A stretch of 9,232 bases of DNA from positions 1-9,232 of the forward strand of contig CAYNVN010000003.1 in assembly GCA_964400655.1 (NCBI GenBank), read 5' to 3'. The position numbers were made by a program, and so were the translations under genes. Below are positions 1 through 5,756 of this stretch, piece by piece. The notes beneath the pieces were generated by a model that was not told where the DNA came from, made no database searches, and worked only from the letters and a program-made list of their open reading frames with translations. The DNA comes from B16-G9 sp964400655 (GTDB taxonomy: Bacteria; Bacteroidota; Bacteroidia; Bacteroidales; F082). How positions within the stretch are numbered: the first letter of the stretch is position 1; every line of letters begins with the position of its first letter.

Positions 1-118
1 GCATCTGGCTTACTAACCCAAATTTTTCTTCCTCAGGAAAGTTTTGCGTAAGTTTATAAATGTCAACAACAAAATCCATCGAAATATTCCAAACCTCCAG
101 ATCTTTATGTGTTCCCAT
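1..118 (-). CDS. Four-helix-bundle protein (23S rRNA intervening-sequence protein family), N-terminal part, cut by the window edge
   Basis: The reverse strand from the ATG at 116-118 reads MGTHKDLEVWNISMDFVVDI and continues with IYKLTQNFPEEEKFGLVSQM until the sequence ends at base 1. The pattern [KD]LEVW...(hydrophobic helix)...FP..E.(F/Y)GL.SQ(M/I) is the first helix and turn of the four-helix-bundle family related to the proteins encoded in 23S rRNA intervening sequences. Only 39 codons are visible; the family is usually about 115-130 residues, so two thirds of the gene lies outside. Their biochemical role is poorly known; relatives include the Avd accessory protein of diversity-generating retroelements, which binds nucleic acid. 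The gene follows cysD on the same strand, where cysN would be expected, so it probably interrupts the operon. A degenerate octamer array precedes it. The family call rests on motif recognition of a fragment. Confidence 0.8.
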   Translation of the reverse strand, partial: MGTHKDLEVWNISMDFVVDIYKLTQNFPEEEKFGLVSQM

Positions 119-136
119 ATTAATTTTACTATAATT

Positions 137-176
137 CCAAAACTTCTAAACTTTTGAACCTCTGAACTTTTCAACT
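137..176 (-). repeat. Degenerate octamer tandem repeat between cysD and the four-helix-bundle gene
   Basis: Read on the minus strand, five consecutive 8-base units resemble one another: AGTTGAAA, AGTTCAGA, GGTTCAAA, AGTTTAGA and AGTTTTGG. The consensus is about AGTTCAGA. The array starts 7 bases after the cysD stop codon and ends about 20 bases before the ATG of the four-helix-bundle gene, so it fills most of the intergenic gap. No function can be read from it. The other four-helix-bundle gene in this window also has a short tandem array at its 5' side, with a different unit and length. Confidence 0.6.
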
Positions 177-182
177 TAAGTT

Positions 183-1091
183 CTAGAAATACCCCTCCCT
201 CTTTTTCTGTTCCATGCTGGCTTCCTGGTCGAAATCGATGACGCGGGTGGTTCGTTCGGAAACGGTAACGGTCATCATCTCTTCCACTATCTTTTCGATG
301 GTATCTGCTTCCGACTCGATGGCACCGGTAAGGGGGTAACAGCCCAATGTACGGAAACGTACTTTTTTCATTTCGGCCTTTTTACGAAGCTCTTCCGGCA
401 TACGGTCATCATCCGCCATAATCAGGTTTCCGTCCAGGTTAACCACCGGGCGCTCTTTGGCAAAATAGAGCGGAACAATTGGAATCTTTTCCAAACGGAT
501 ATACTGCCAAATATCAAGTTCCGTCCAGTTGCTCAGCGGAAAGACCCTGATGCTTTCCCCCTTGTGAACACGGGCATTGTAAATATCCCATAGTTCGGGA
601 CGTTGATTTTTGGGGTCCCACTGATGGTATTTATCACGAAAGGAATATATCCGCTCTTTGGCCCTGCTCTTTTCTTCATCGCGGCGGGCACCACCGAACG
701 CCGCATCGAATTTATACTTACTAAGCCCCTCAAGAAGCGCTTGTGTTTTCATCAGGTCGGTATGTACTTTTGAACCGTGCGTAAAAGGCCCCACCCCCTG
801 CTCGTAAGCTTTTTTATTGTAATGGACAATGAGGTTCCAGTTGTTCTCTTTTACATAACGATCGCGAAATTCTATCATCTCACGGAATTTCCATTTGCTG
901 TCGATGTGCATCAGCGGAAAGGGTACTTTTCCCGGGTAAAATGCCTTTTCGGCAAGGCGTACCATTACTGATGAATCTTTCCCGATGCTATAAAGCATTA
1001 CCGGGTTTTCAAACTCAGCCGCCACCTCACGGATTATGTGGATGGATTCGGCTTCGAGTTCCCTAAGGTTTGAAAGTGTATAGTTGTTCAT
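183..1091 (-). CDS. cysD: Sulfate adenylyltransferase subunit 2 (ATP sulfurylase small subunit)
   Basis: CysD is the catalytic adenylyltransferase subunit that joins sulfate to ATP to form adenosine 5'-phosphosulfate (APS) in the cytoplasm, working with the GTPase CysN. The 302-residue length equals that of E. coli CysD. Visible family marks are the PP-loop SIGKDS (residues 35-40) that binds ATP, HIDSKWKFREM (62-72), the GGARRDEEKSRAKERIYS block (133-150), SNWTELDIWQYI (187-198) and RTLGCYPLTGAIES (247-260). The start Met is followed by the normal N-terminus and no better upstream start is visible. It lies downstream of cysC on the same strand, separated by a broken four-helix-bundle gene and a heptamer array that ends only 9 bases from its start codon. 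cysN is not in the window; it would be expected past the left edge. The stop codon is TAG. Confidence 0.97.
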   Translation of the reverse strand: MNNYTLSNLRELEAESIHIIREVAAEFENPVMLYSIGKDSSVMVRLAEKAFYPGKVPFPLMHIDSKWKFREMIEFRDRYVKENNWNLIVHYNKKAYEQGVGPFTHGSKVHTDLMKTQALLEGLSKYKFDAAFGGARRDEEKSRAKERIYSFRDKYHQWDPKNQRPELWDIYNARVHKGESIRVFPLSNWTELDIWQYIRLEKIPIVPLYFAKERPVVNLDGNLIMADDDRMPEELRKKAEMKKVRFRTLGCYPLTGAIESEADTIEKIVEEMMTVTVSERTTRVIDFDQEASMEQKKREGYF

Positions 1092-1100
1092 GTTAACGGG

Positions 1101-1177
1101 TTGCTGGTTACTGGTTACTGGTTACTGGTTACTGGTTGCTGGTTGCTGGTTGCTGGTTGCTGGTTGCTGGTTGCTCG
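1101..1177 (+). repeat. Heptamer tandem array (TTRCTGG), left flank of the broken four-helix-bundle gene and leader of cysD
   Basis: Eleven consecutive 7-base units are present. On the plus strand they read TTGCTGG (1101-1107), four copies of TTACTGG (1108-1135), five copies of TTGCTGG (1136-1170), and a last variant TTGCTCG (1171-1177). Only the third base (G/A) varies apart from the final unit. The array abuts the TAA of the four-helix-bundle pseudogene at 1178 and ends 9 bases from the cysD start codon. It therefore forms the leader immediately upstream of cysD. Its units are the reverse complement of those at 1584-1604. Confidence 0.95.
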
Positions 1178-1543
1178 TTAGGTTCGCCAGCTTGATTCAA
1201 CATATTGGATAAATTTATTTATTTTCTTTCCTAAAATTTCATATTCTTTATAAAGATCATCCCAGCCTTTTCTGTCAGGGTATAAATCTATTATTGTACT
1301 AATCTGATTAAGGCATTCGTCGTTTGAAGCCTGGGAATAAATCAAAAATTTTATAAAATCGGCCTTATAACGTCTCCGTCCATATCCCTCGGCAATTTAG
1401 TCTTTTATGCTTTTGGAAGACCGCCTTATTTGACTGCCCTGTTCGTAAAGTTCGTATTTGGGCAACAGAAGGCTAAGATCATGCACTTTCAATGCTAATT
1501 CATAAGCTAATTTATATATTTCCAATTCCTTATAACTACTCAT
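1178..1543 (-). pseudogene. Four-helix-bundle protein (23S rRNA intervening-sequence protein family), interrupted by one in-frame TAA
   Basis: From the ATG at 1541-1543 the minus strand encodes 48 residues (starting MSSYKELEIYKLAYELALKV, ending IRRSSKSIKD), then TAA at 1397-1399. The same frame then continues for 72 codons, starting IAEGYGRRRYKADFIKFL and ending QYVESSWRT, to a TAA at 1178-1180. Joined, this is a normal-length (about 121 aa) family member, with the hallmark (S)I.x.IAEGYGRR segment split exactly at the residue before IAEG. A CAA-to-TAA change would explain the stop, but the original codon is unknown. No frameshift is present and the downstream half looks intact, so the break is recent, a sequencing error, or tolerated. 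An upstream in-frame ATG at 1616-1618 overlaps the cysC end and encodes no family sequence, so 1543 is preferred. The gene sits between cysC and cysD and is bracketed by inverted heptamer arrays. Confidence 0.88.
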
Positions 1544-1583
1544 TTTGTTTAAAGTTTCTAATTCTGATGCTACACGTTGCCAA

Positions 1584-1604
1584 CCAGCAACCAGCAACCA
1601 GCAA
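1584..1604 (+). repeat. Heptamer tandem array (CCAGCAA x3), right flank of the broken four-helix-bundle gene
   Basis: There are three perfect CCAGCAA units, preceded by a decayed partial unit (about 1577-1583). The array touches the TAG stop codon of cysC (1605-1607). It is in inverted orientation to the TTGCTGG array at 1136-1170, and 25 bases here (1581-1605) are perfectly complementary to a stretch of that array. The pair therefore brackets the four-helix-bundle pseudogene like terminal inverted repeats. Confidence 0.93.
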
Positions 1605-2219
1605 CTAAAGATACTCAATCCCCGGTAAAATTACCTCCAGGCATTTTTGTACTGATTCTTCGATGGTGAGTTTATCGGTTTTAATTTCTATATCGGGCTT
1701 TTCGGGTGCTTCAAAGGGGGCATCAATACCGGTAAAGTTTTTAATCTTGCCTTCGCGGGCTTTTTGATACAGTCCTTTAACATCACGCTGTTCGCAAACT
1801 TCAAGCGGTGTGTTAACATATACTTCTATAAAATCGTTTTCGCCAATTATCTCTTTGGCCATCGACCTAATCTTTTTGGTTGGAGAAATAAAACTGTTGA
1901 TGCAGATGATTCCGCAGTTGAGAAACAGTTTTGACACTTCGGCAATACGCCGGATATTTTCAAAACGGTCCTCTTCGGAAAAACCAAGGTTATTACTTAT
2001 TCCTGTGCGTATATTATCACCATCCAATACCTGAGTAAGATAACCCCTTACATTTAGTTCTTTTTCAATTCCGGCACCAATGGTTGTTTTTCCGGCTCCG
2101 GAAAGTCCTGTCATCCATATTACTTTAGCTTTTTGATTAAGTAGTTTTTCTTTATCCTGACGATTCAGTATTTGCTTAAATACCGGATGCAGGTTTTGGT
2201 TGTTTTGTTTTTTGCTCAT
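1605..2219 (-). CDS. cysC: Adenylyl-sulfate kinase (APS kinase)
   Basis: CysC phosphorylates APS with ATP to make PAPS, the activated sulfate used either for reduction or for sulfotransferases. At 204 residues it is a normal single-domain APS kinase with a slightly extended N-terminus of about 30 residues. The Walker A P-loop is GLSGAGKTT (38-46). DGDNIRTGISNNLGFS (66-81) contacts APS, SFISP (109-113) follows the second strand, and the lid segment RDVKGLYQKAREGKIKNFTG (145-164) with APFEAPEKPDI (167-177) is characteristic. The start lies 9 bases after the cysQ stop, which indicates tight operon coupling. The TAG stop directly touches the heptamer array that begins the four-helix-bundle insertion, so this array marks one boundary of the interruption between cysC and cysD. 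No GTPase domain is fused, so CysN must be separate. Confidence 0.96.
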   Translation of the reverse strand: MSKKQNNQNLHPVFKQILNRQDKEKLLNQKAKVIWMTGLSGAGKTTIGAGIEKELNVRGYLTQVLDGDNIRTGISNNLGFSEEDRFENIRRIAEVSKLFLNCGIICINSFISPTKKIRSMAKEIIGENDFIEVYVNTPLEVCEQRDVKGLYQKAREGKIKNFTGIDAPFEAPEKPDIEIKTDKLTIEESVQKCLEVILPGIEYL

Positions 2220-2228
2220 GAGTTAGTA

Positions 2229-3017
2229 CTATTTACGGGTTACAACAAACCATGGGTTTAATAAGTTCTCTTTATTATATACCAGCGGTGTTTCCGAATT
2301 TGCCTGATTTACCCTGCCACCGGCAGCACGAACAACGGCATCACCGGCAGCAGTATCCCACTCCATGGTTGGGGCAAAACGGGGGTAAATATCCGCTTCT
2401 CCTTCTGCTACAAGACAGAGTTTTAACGAACTGCCTTTTGATACAATTTTTATGTTGCCGTGCTTGTTTTTTAATGATTCTAGAAATTCTTCGGTCTCTT
2501 TTGTGAGATGCGACCGGCTGGCCACCACTCCAAAATATCCCTTGTTGCCGGCTGCCGGTATGCGGTTACCGACATTGAACTCCTCTAAGATGTTTTCTTT
2601 TTGTGAAGCATCTGCAACTTTATAAGCTCCCGTTGACAGTTCACCAAAATAAAGGATATCCAAAACCGGTGCATAAACAACTCCCATAACGGGAATTTGA
2701 TTTTTTACAAGGGCAATGTTAACGGTAAATTCTCCGTTCTTTTTTACAAATTCTTTGGTTCCGTCAAGGGGGTCCACAATCCACAGTGCACGCCACTGTT
2801 TTCGTTCGTCATAAGATATTTGCCTGCCCTCTTCGCTTAAAACGGGAATTCCGGTTTTTTTCAAATGATTGAAAATAATGTTGTGGGCATTTTTATCTGC
2901 CAAAGTAAGCGGCGAAGCGTCATCTTTAAACTCAACATTAAAATCTGTTTTATAAACATCAAGTATGGCTTTTCCGGCCTCCAGCGCAGCGGTAATTATC
3001 GTTTTTGTATTGTTCAT
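2229..3017 (-). CDS. cysQ: 3'(2'),5'-bisphosphate nucleotidase
   Basis: CysQ hydrolyses 3'-phosphoadenosine 5'-phosphate (PAP), the by-product of PAPS use, to AMP, and can also act on PAPS. This keeps the toxic intermediate low. The 262-residue protein belongs to the inositol-monophosphatase superfamily. Metal-binding motifs are visible: LSEEG (60-64), WIVDPLDGTKEF (79-90, with the DPxDGT core) and EWDTAAGDAVVRAAGG (219-234). SKGSSLKLCLVAEGEADIYPR (193-213) is the usual substrate-side block. The gene sits between the permease (54-base gap) and cysC (9-base gap) on the same strand, supporting a role in sulfate activation rather than inositol metabolism. Nothing is missing or truncated. Confidence 0.96.
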   Translation of the reverse strand: MNNTKTIITAALEAGKAILDVYKTDFNVEFKDDASPLTLADKNAHNIIFNHLKKTGIPVLSEEGRQISYDERKQWRALWIVDPLDGTKEFVKKNGEFTVNIALVKNQIPVMGVVYAPVLDILYFGELSTGAYKVADASQKENILEEFNVGNRIPAAGNKGYFGVVASRSHLTKETEEFLESLKNKHGNIKIVSKGSSLKLCLVAEGEADIYPRFAPTMEWDTAAGDAVVRAAGGRVNQANSETPLVYNKENLLNPWFVVTRK

Positions 3018-3071
3018 TTTTGTTGATTCGTGTTTGATGCTTAATTCAATATTTAGTCCCTTATAAAAAGG

Positions 3072-4859
3072 TTAATTGATTTTTATTCCGAATTGCAGGG
3101 TTAACCCCAAAACAGCAATCACCATAAACAAAAGGGTCATGGGTAACCCAATTTTAAAGAAATCTTTAAAGTTATACCCGCCCGGCCCGTAAACCATCAA
3201 ATTGGTCTGATAACCGATGGGGGTAATAAAACTTGCCGCTCCGGCAAAAGCAACCAGCAGGGCAAAGGGTTTCGGATCAACCCCGAGCTGCGAGGCCAGA
3301 CTGATGGCAATGGGAAAAATAATGGCCACCGCACCAATGTTTGTAATTACGGCAGCCAATAAATTAGTAATGATAAATATTGCTATAAACAGGCTTATAA
3401 CTCCATAAGGTTTAATCAGTTCAATAAACAGATGCGAAACACCGGCGGCAATTCCGGTTTTAATCATGGCCGTTCCCAGCGCCAACGACAGCGCAACAAT
3501 TAATATCAAATTATAATTAATTGATTTATACAGCTCTTTGGGGGATGCCATTTTAGCCAGTAACAAAACAACCAAAAATACCAGCAACGAATTCATCAAC
3601 GGAACCAATTTTAAAGAAGACAGGGTTATGGAAAGGATTAGCCCGCCCATAACAAGTAAGCTCTGAAGTTTAGATGTTTTATTAATGCTTCGTATTTTGT
3701 TCAGTTCGTAAAATCCATTGTAATCTTGAGTACGTTGTGCAAAATCTTCTCCCGTAATCAATAATAAAAGGTCTCCCGGCAACAATTTTACGTCACCTAT
3801 TTTACCGCTTATTTTTTCGCCGTTACGGTGTACCGCAAGAATTGCCGCATCAAATTTACCCCTGAAGTTATTATCTTTAACTGTTCTGTCAACCAACTCC
3901 GAATTGGGAGAAACCACCACCTCGACCAGTTCCGTTTTATCTCTTTTTAAAAACATCCCCAACTGCGAAGGTTGCAGCGACGATTTATTTTCTATCATAT
4001 CGGCAATGGTGTCGGTGTTACCGGCAAAAATCAAAAAGTCCTCTTCATAAATAACGGTGCGGGGCGTTACCGGAGAAAGGCTTCTGTTATCCCTGATAAT
4101 CTCCACCAAAAAGAGGCCCCTTAAATTTCTCAGGTTTGCCTGTTCAATGGTTTTATTATGATAGTTAGAACCTTTTGTAACACGCACCTCCACAAAATAT
4201 TTCCGGCTGTTGCTTTTTATATTTTCAATGGGATCGCGTTTATCGGGCAGAAGTTTTCCGGAAAAGAAAACCAAATACAATCCTCCCAACAACACCATTG
4301 TTAACCCAACCGGAGTAAAATCGAAAATATCCAGCGACTTAAAACCGGGAAAAACATCCTGGCCCGCCACCAATCCGTTTACCACCAGGTTTGTTGATGT
4401 TCCAATTAGTGTTGCCGTTCCTCCCAGCATGGCGGCATACGATAACGGTATCAATAATTTTGAAGGGGAAATGCCGTTTCGTTTACCCCAATTATGAACA
4501 TACGGCATAATAATGGCCACAAGCGGTGTGTTGTTGATAACCGCCGAAAGCCCCGCCACCGGAAAAATCAGTTTGAACAAAAATTTGCGGTATGAAAAAG
4601 TTTTTTTAAAGAAATTCTCAAAAAAACTGTCAATTAAGGTTGACCTTCTGATAATTTCCCCAATTAACAGCAACAAAACAATTACCGCAAGCTGCTCGTT
4701 GGCAAACCCGTGTATCATTTCATCGGGCGTTAATATCCCGAAAATACCCAAAACACTTATTCCAATTATAAAAGTAAATCCCGGCCCCAATAAATTCTTA
4801 TACAAAGAAATTATCATTAACAGGATTACAAGAGAAACAATTAGCTGGTCGAATGACAT
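3072..4859 (-). CDS. SLC13-family (DASS) permease with two RCK_C/TrkA-C domains, probable sulfate importer
   Basis: This 595-residue inner-membrane protein has two hydrophobic halves separated by a soluble insert. The N-terminal half (about 1-200) carries the SLC13 hairpin and signature VINNTPLVAIIMPYV (107-121) and GGTATLIGTSTNLVVNG (146-162). Residues about 215-375 form two regulatory RCK_C-like domains, each with a GD(L/F)L or EDFLIFAG type ending (EEDFLIFAG 272-280; PGDLLLLITG 361-370). The C-terminal half (about 400-590) holds ITNIGAVAIIFP (505-516) and the second signature SFITPIGYQTNLMVYGPGGY (543-562). Related proteins transport sulfate, dicarboxylates or other anions with sodium. Here the substrate is inferred to be sulfate because cysQ, cysC and cysD follow directly on the same strand. 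It is the first gene of the operon and has a candidate promoter and a long leader upstream. Confidence 0.93.
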   Translation of the reverse strand: MSFDQLIVSLVILLMIISLYKNLLGPGFTFIIGISVLGIFGILTPDEMIHGFANEQLAVIVLLLLIGEIIRRSTLIDSFFENFFKKTFSYRKFLFKLIFPVAGLSAVINNTPLVAIIMPYVHNWGKRNGISPSKLLIPLSYAAMLGGTATLIGTSTNLVVNGLVAGQDVFPGFKSLDIFDFTPVGLTMVLLGGLYLVFFSGKLLPDKRDPIENIKSNSRKYFVEVRVTKGSNYHNKTIEQANLRNLRGLFLVEIIRDNRSLSPVTPRTVIYEEDFLIFAGNTDTIADMIENKSSLQPSQLGMFLKRDKTELVEVVVSPNSELVDRTVKDNNFRGKFDAAILAVHRNGEKISGKIGDVKLLPGDLLLLITGEDFAQRTQDYNGFYELNKIRSINKTSKLQSLLVMGGLILSITLSSLKLVPLMNSLLVFLVVLLLAKMASPKELYKSINYNLILIVALSLALGTAMIKTGIAAGVSHLFIELIKPYGVISLFIAIFIITNLLAAVITNIGAVAIIFPIAISLASQLGVDPKPFALLVAFAGAASFITPIGYQTNLMVYGPGGYNFKDFFKIGLPMTLLFMVIAVLGLTLQFGIKIN

Positions 4860-5013
4860 TTAATAATCTTTCAGTTAATATTCATTCCTTTCAGGTATCT
4901 TTTCTCAACCGGAATGCAGAACAATTTAAACACGCTTCCGCCTTCTAAGTCCCATAGCAATATTGTACAGAACTGCTTATTAGCCTTTTACAAATATTCC
5001 ATCACGGGCTAAT
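4860..5013 (-). promoter_or_regulatory. Long, possibly structured 5' leader of the sulfate operon
   Basis: If transcription starts about 7 bases after the TAGTTTTG box, the permease mRNA has a leader of about 150 nt, much longer than the 18-40 nt inferred for the other genes here. Two inverted repeats are visible. ATTAGCC/GGCTAAT pairs 4979-4985 with 5007-5013, with a 21-base loop, at the very 5' end. CATTCC/GGAATG pairs 4883-4888 with 4911-4916, with a 22-base loop, about 25 bases before the start codon. No known riboswitch class could be matched by eye. A structured regulatory leader is an inference from length and these two pairings only. Confidence 0.35.
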
Positions 5014-5050
5014 GAGTAGCAAAACTACTCAATTGTTTTGCAAAAACAAT
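5014..5050 (-). promoter_or_regulatory. Candidate promoter of the sulfate operon with two overlapping inverted repeats
   Basis: On the minus strand, TAGTTTTG (plus 5020-5027) matches the Bacteroidota -7 box TAnnTTTG. ATTG (plus 5047-5050) lies 19 bases upstream as a -33 box. The -7 box is embedded in an inverted repeat GAGTAG-TTTTG-CTACTC (5014-5030). The spacer and -33 region form a second near-palindrome, plus-strand ATTGTTTTGCAAAAACAAT (5032-5050), with a perfect TTTTGCAAAA core. Symmetric sites lying directly on promoter boxes are typical of operators, but no regulator is encoded nearby. Confidence 0.55.
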
Positions 5051-5083
5051 CGGTAGGATAATTTTTTACCCAAAGACAACGGT

Positions 5084-5112
5084 AATAAAAAAAGCCGCTT
5101 TGTTGCGGCTTT
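5084..5112 (-). terminator. Intrinsic terminator of the DUF2147 gene
   Basis: Stem AAAGCCGC (5091-5098) pairs perfectly with GCGGCTTT (5105-5112) around a 6-base loop. Read on the minus strand, the hairpin is followed by TTTTTTTATT. It lies about 26 bases after the stop of the DUF2147 gene. It separates that gene from the sulfate operon, so the operon must have its own promoter. The plus-strand side also has a T-rich tract, so some bidirectional action is possible. Confidence 0.88.
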
Positions 5113-5137
5113 CTTTTTACAATTTTCATTGTTCCTA

Positions 5138-5602
5138 TTATTTTACCCTTGTCCAGTAGGTTGTTCTGCCCAAAAGGCTCACTCCTATATATCCCCTGAT
5201 TTTCAAATAATCTTTGTTATCCTCGTCCGGAAACTCCATATAACAACTGTATGTTTTCCCGCTTTTCGGATCATATATTTCACCGTCTTCCCACTCATCG
5301 TCACCATCAAAAACAAAATCTTTTAGCAGCAACAATCCCATTACCGGGCGTGAACGTAAACTTTCGTCTTCATTTTTGTCATCTAACTTCGGCTTTCCGG
5401 TTTCCTCATCAATGGGATTTTTTAACCAAACTATTTTACCAAAATATTTATTTCCCTCTTTATAAATCTCAACATGAGCATCTTTATCTTCGTTCAGCCA
5501 AACACCAAGTATGTCATCCCCGCTGAAATCCTGAGCCGACAACTTTAATACCGGCGATAAAAAAAATACCGCCAAAACACTTAAAATTAATTTTGTTTTC
5601 AT
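5138..5602 (-). CDS. DUF2147 family secreted protein
   Basis: The 154-residue product starts with a Sec signal peptide (MKTKLILSVLAVFFLSPVLKLSA, predicted cleavage after residue 23, before QD). The mature part has the DUF2147 pattern: GVWLNEDKDAHVEIYKEGNKYFGKIVWL near the N-terminus (33-60), an acidic middle, GEIYDPKSGKTYSCYMEF, and the C-terminal LKIRGYIGVSLLGRTTYWTR. In this family the domain is a small lipocalin-like beta structure in the periplasm or outer membrane; its ligand and role are unknown. The length is normal. It is a single-gene unit, with a TAnnTTTG promoter box 45 bases upstream and an intrinsic terminator directly downstream. It diverges from the lipoprotein gene at 5757. 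No functional link to the neighbouring sulfate genes is visible. Confidence 0.9.
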   Translation of the reverse strand: MKTKLILSVLAVFFLSPVLKLSAQDFSGDDILGVWLNEDKDAHVEIYKEGNKYFGKIVWLKNPIDEETGKPKLDDKNEDESLRSRPVMGLLLLKDFVFDGDDEWEDGEIYDPKSGKTYSCYMEFPDEDNKDYLKIRGYIGVSLLGRTTYWTRVK

Positions 5603-5646
5603 AAACCTGCTTTTTATTGTTAATTATTATCAATTTAGTTTGTGAG

Positions 5647-5654
5647 CAAAGTTA
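5647..5654 (-). promoter_or_regulatory. Candidate -7 promoter box of the DUF2147 gene
   Basis: The minus strand reads TAACTTTG, an exact match to the Bacteroidota -7 consensus TAnnTTTG. This would start transcription near 5640 and give a leader of roughly 38 nt. The -33 region holds only a weak TTATG, so the call rests on the -7 box and position. Confidence 0.5.
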
Positions 5655-5724
5655 ATGAAATTGTTTAATGTTTTTCATAATTGCTGTTTCACATTTTTTA
5701 ACGAATGGGCCGTTATTTATAAAT

Positions 5725-5732
5725 TACCTTTG
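5725..5732 (+). promoter_or_regulatory. Candidate -7 promoter box of the lipoprotein/thioredoxin-fold unit
   Basis: TACCTTTG matches TAnnTTTG exactly and lies 24 bases before the chosen start at 5757, giving a leader of about 18 nt. It lies inside the longer reading frame that begins at 5655, which argues that the real start is 5757 and not 5655. No clear -33 TTTG is visible. Confidence 0.5.
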
Positions 5733-5756
5733 CACTTTACAGAATTTGAAATTAAA

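Noticed and set aside
1101..1177. Possible CRISPR array
   Set aside because: The units are contiguous heptamers without spacers, so it is a simple tandem repeat.
1397..1618. Start of the four-helix-bundle gene at 1618
   Set aside because: The extra 25 residues overlap the cysC end, translate the heptamer repeat, and do not resemble the family; the family N-terminus begins at 1543.
4883..4916. TPP-riboswitch-like string (TTGAGA followed by ATACC and CTGA) in the permease leader on the minus strand
   Set aside because: The spacing and the rest of the conserved core are missing, and the downstream genes are unrelated to thiamine.
5655..5756. Upstream extension of the small lipoprotein to a start at 5655
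   Set aside because: It would run through a good promoter box and place 34 residues before a textbook lipoprotein signal peptide.
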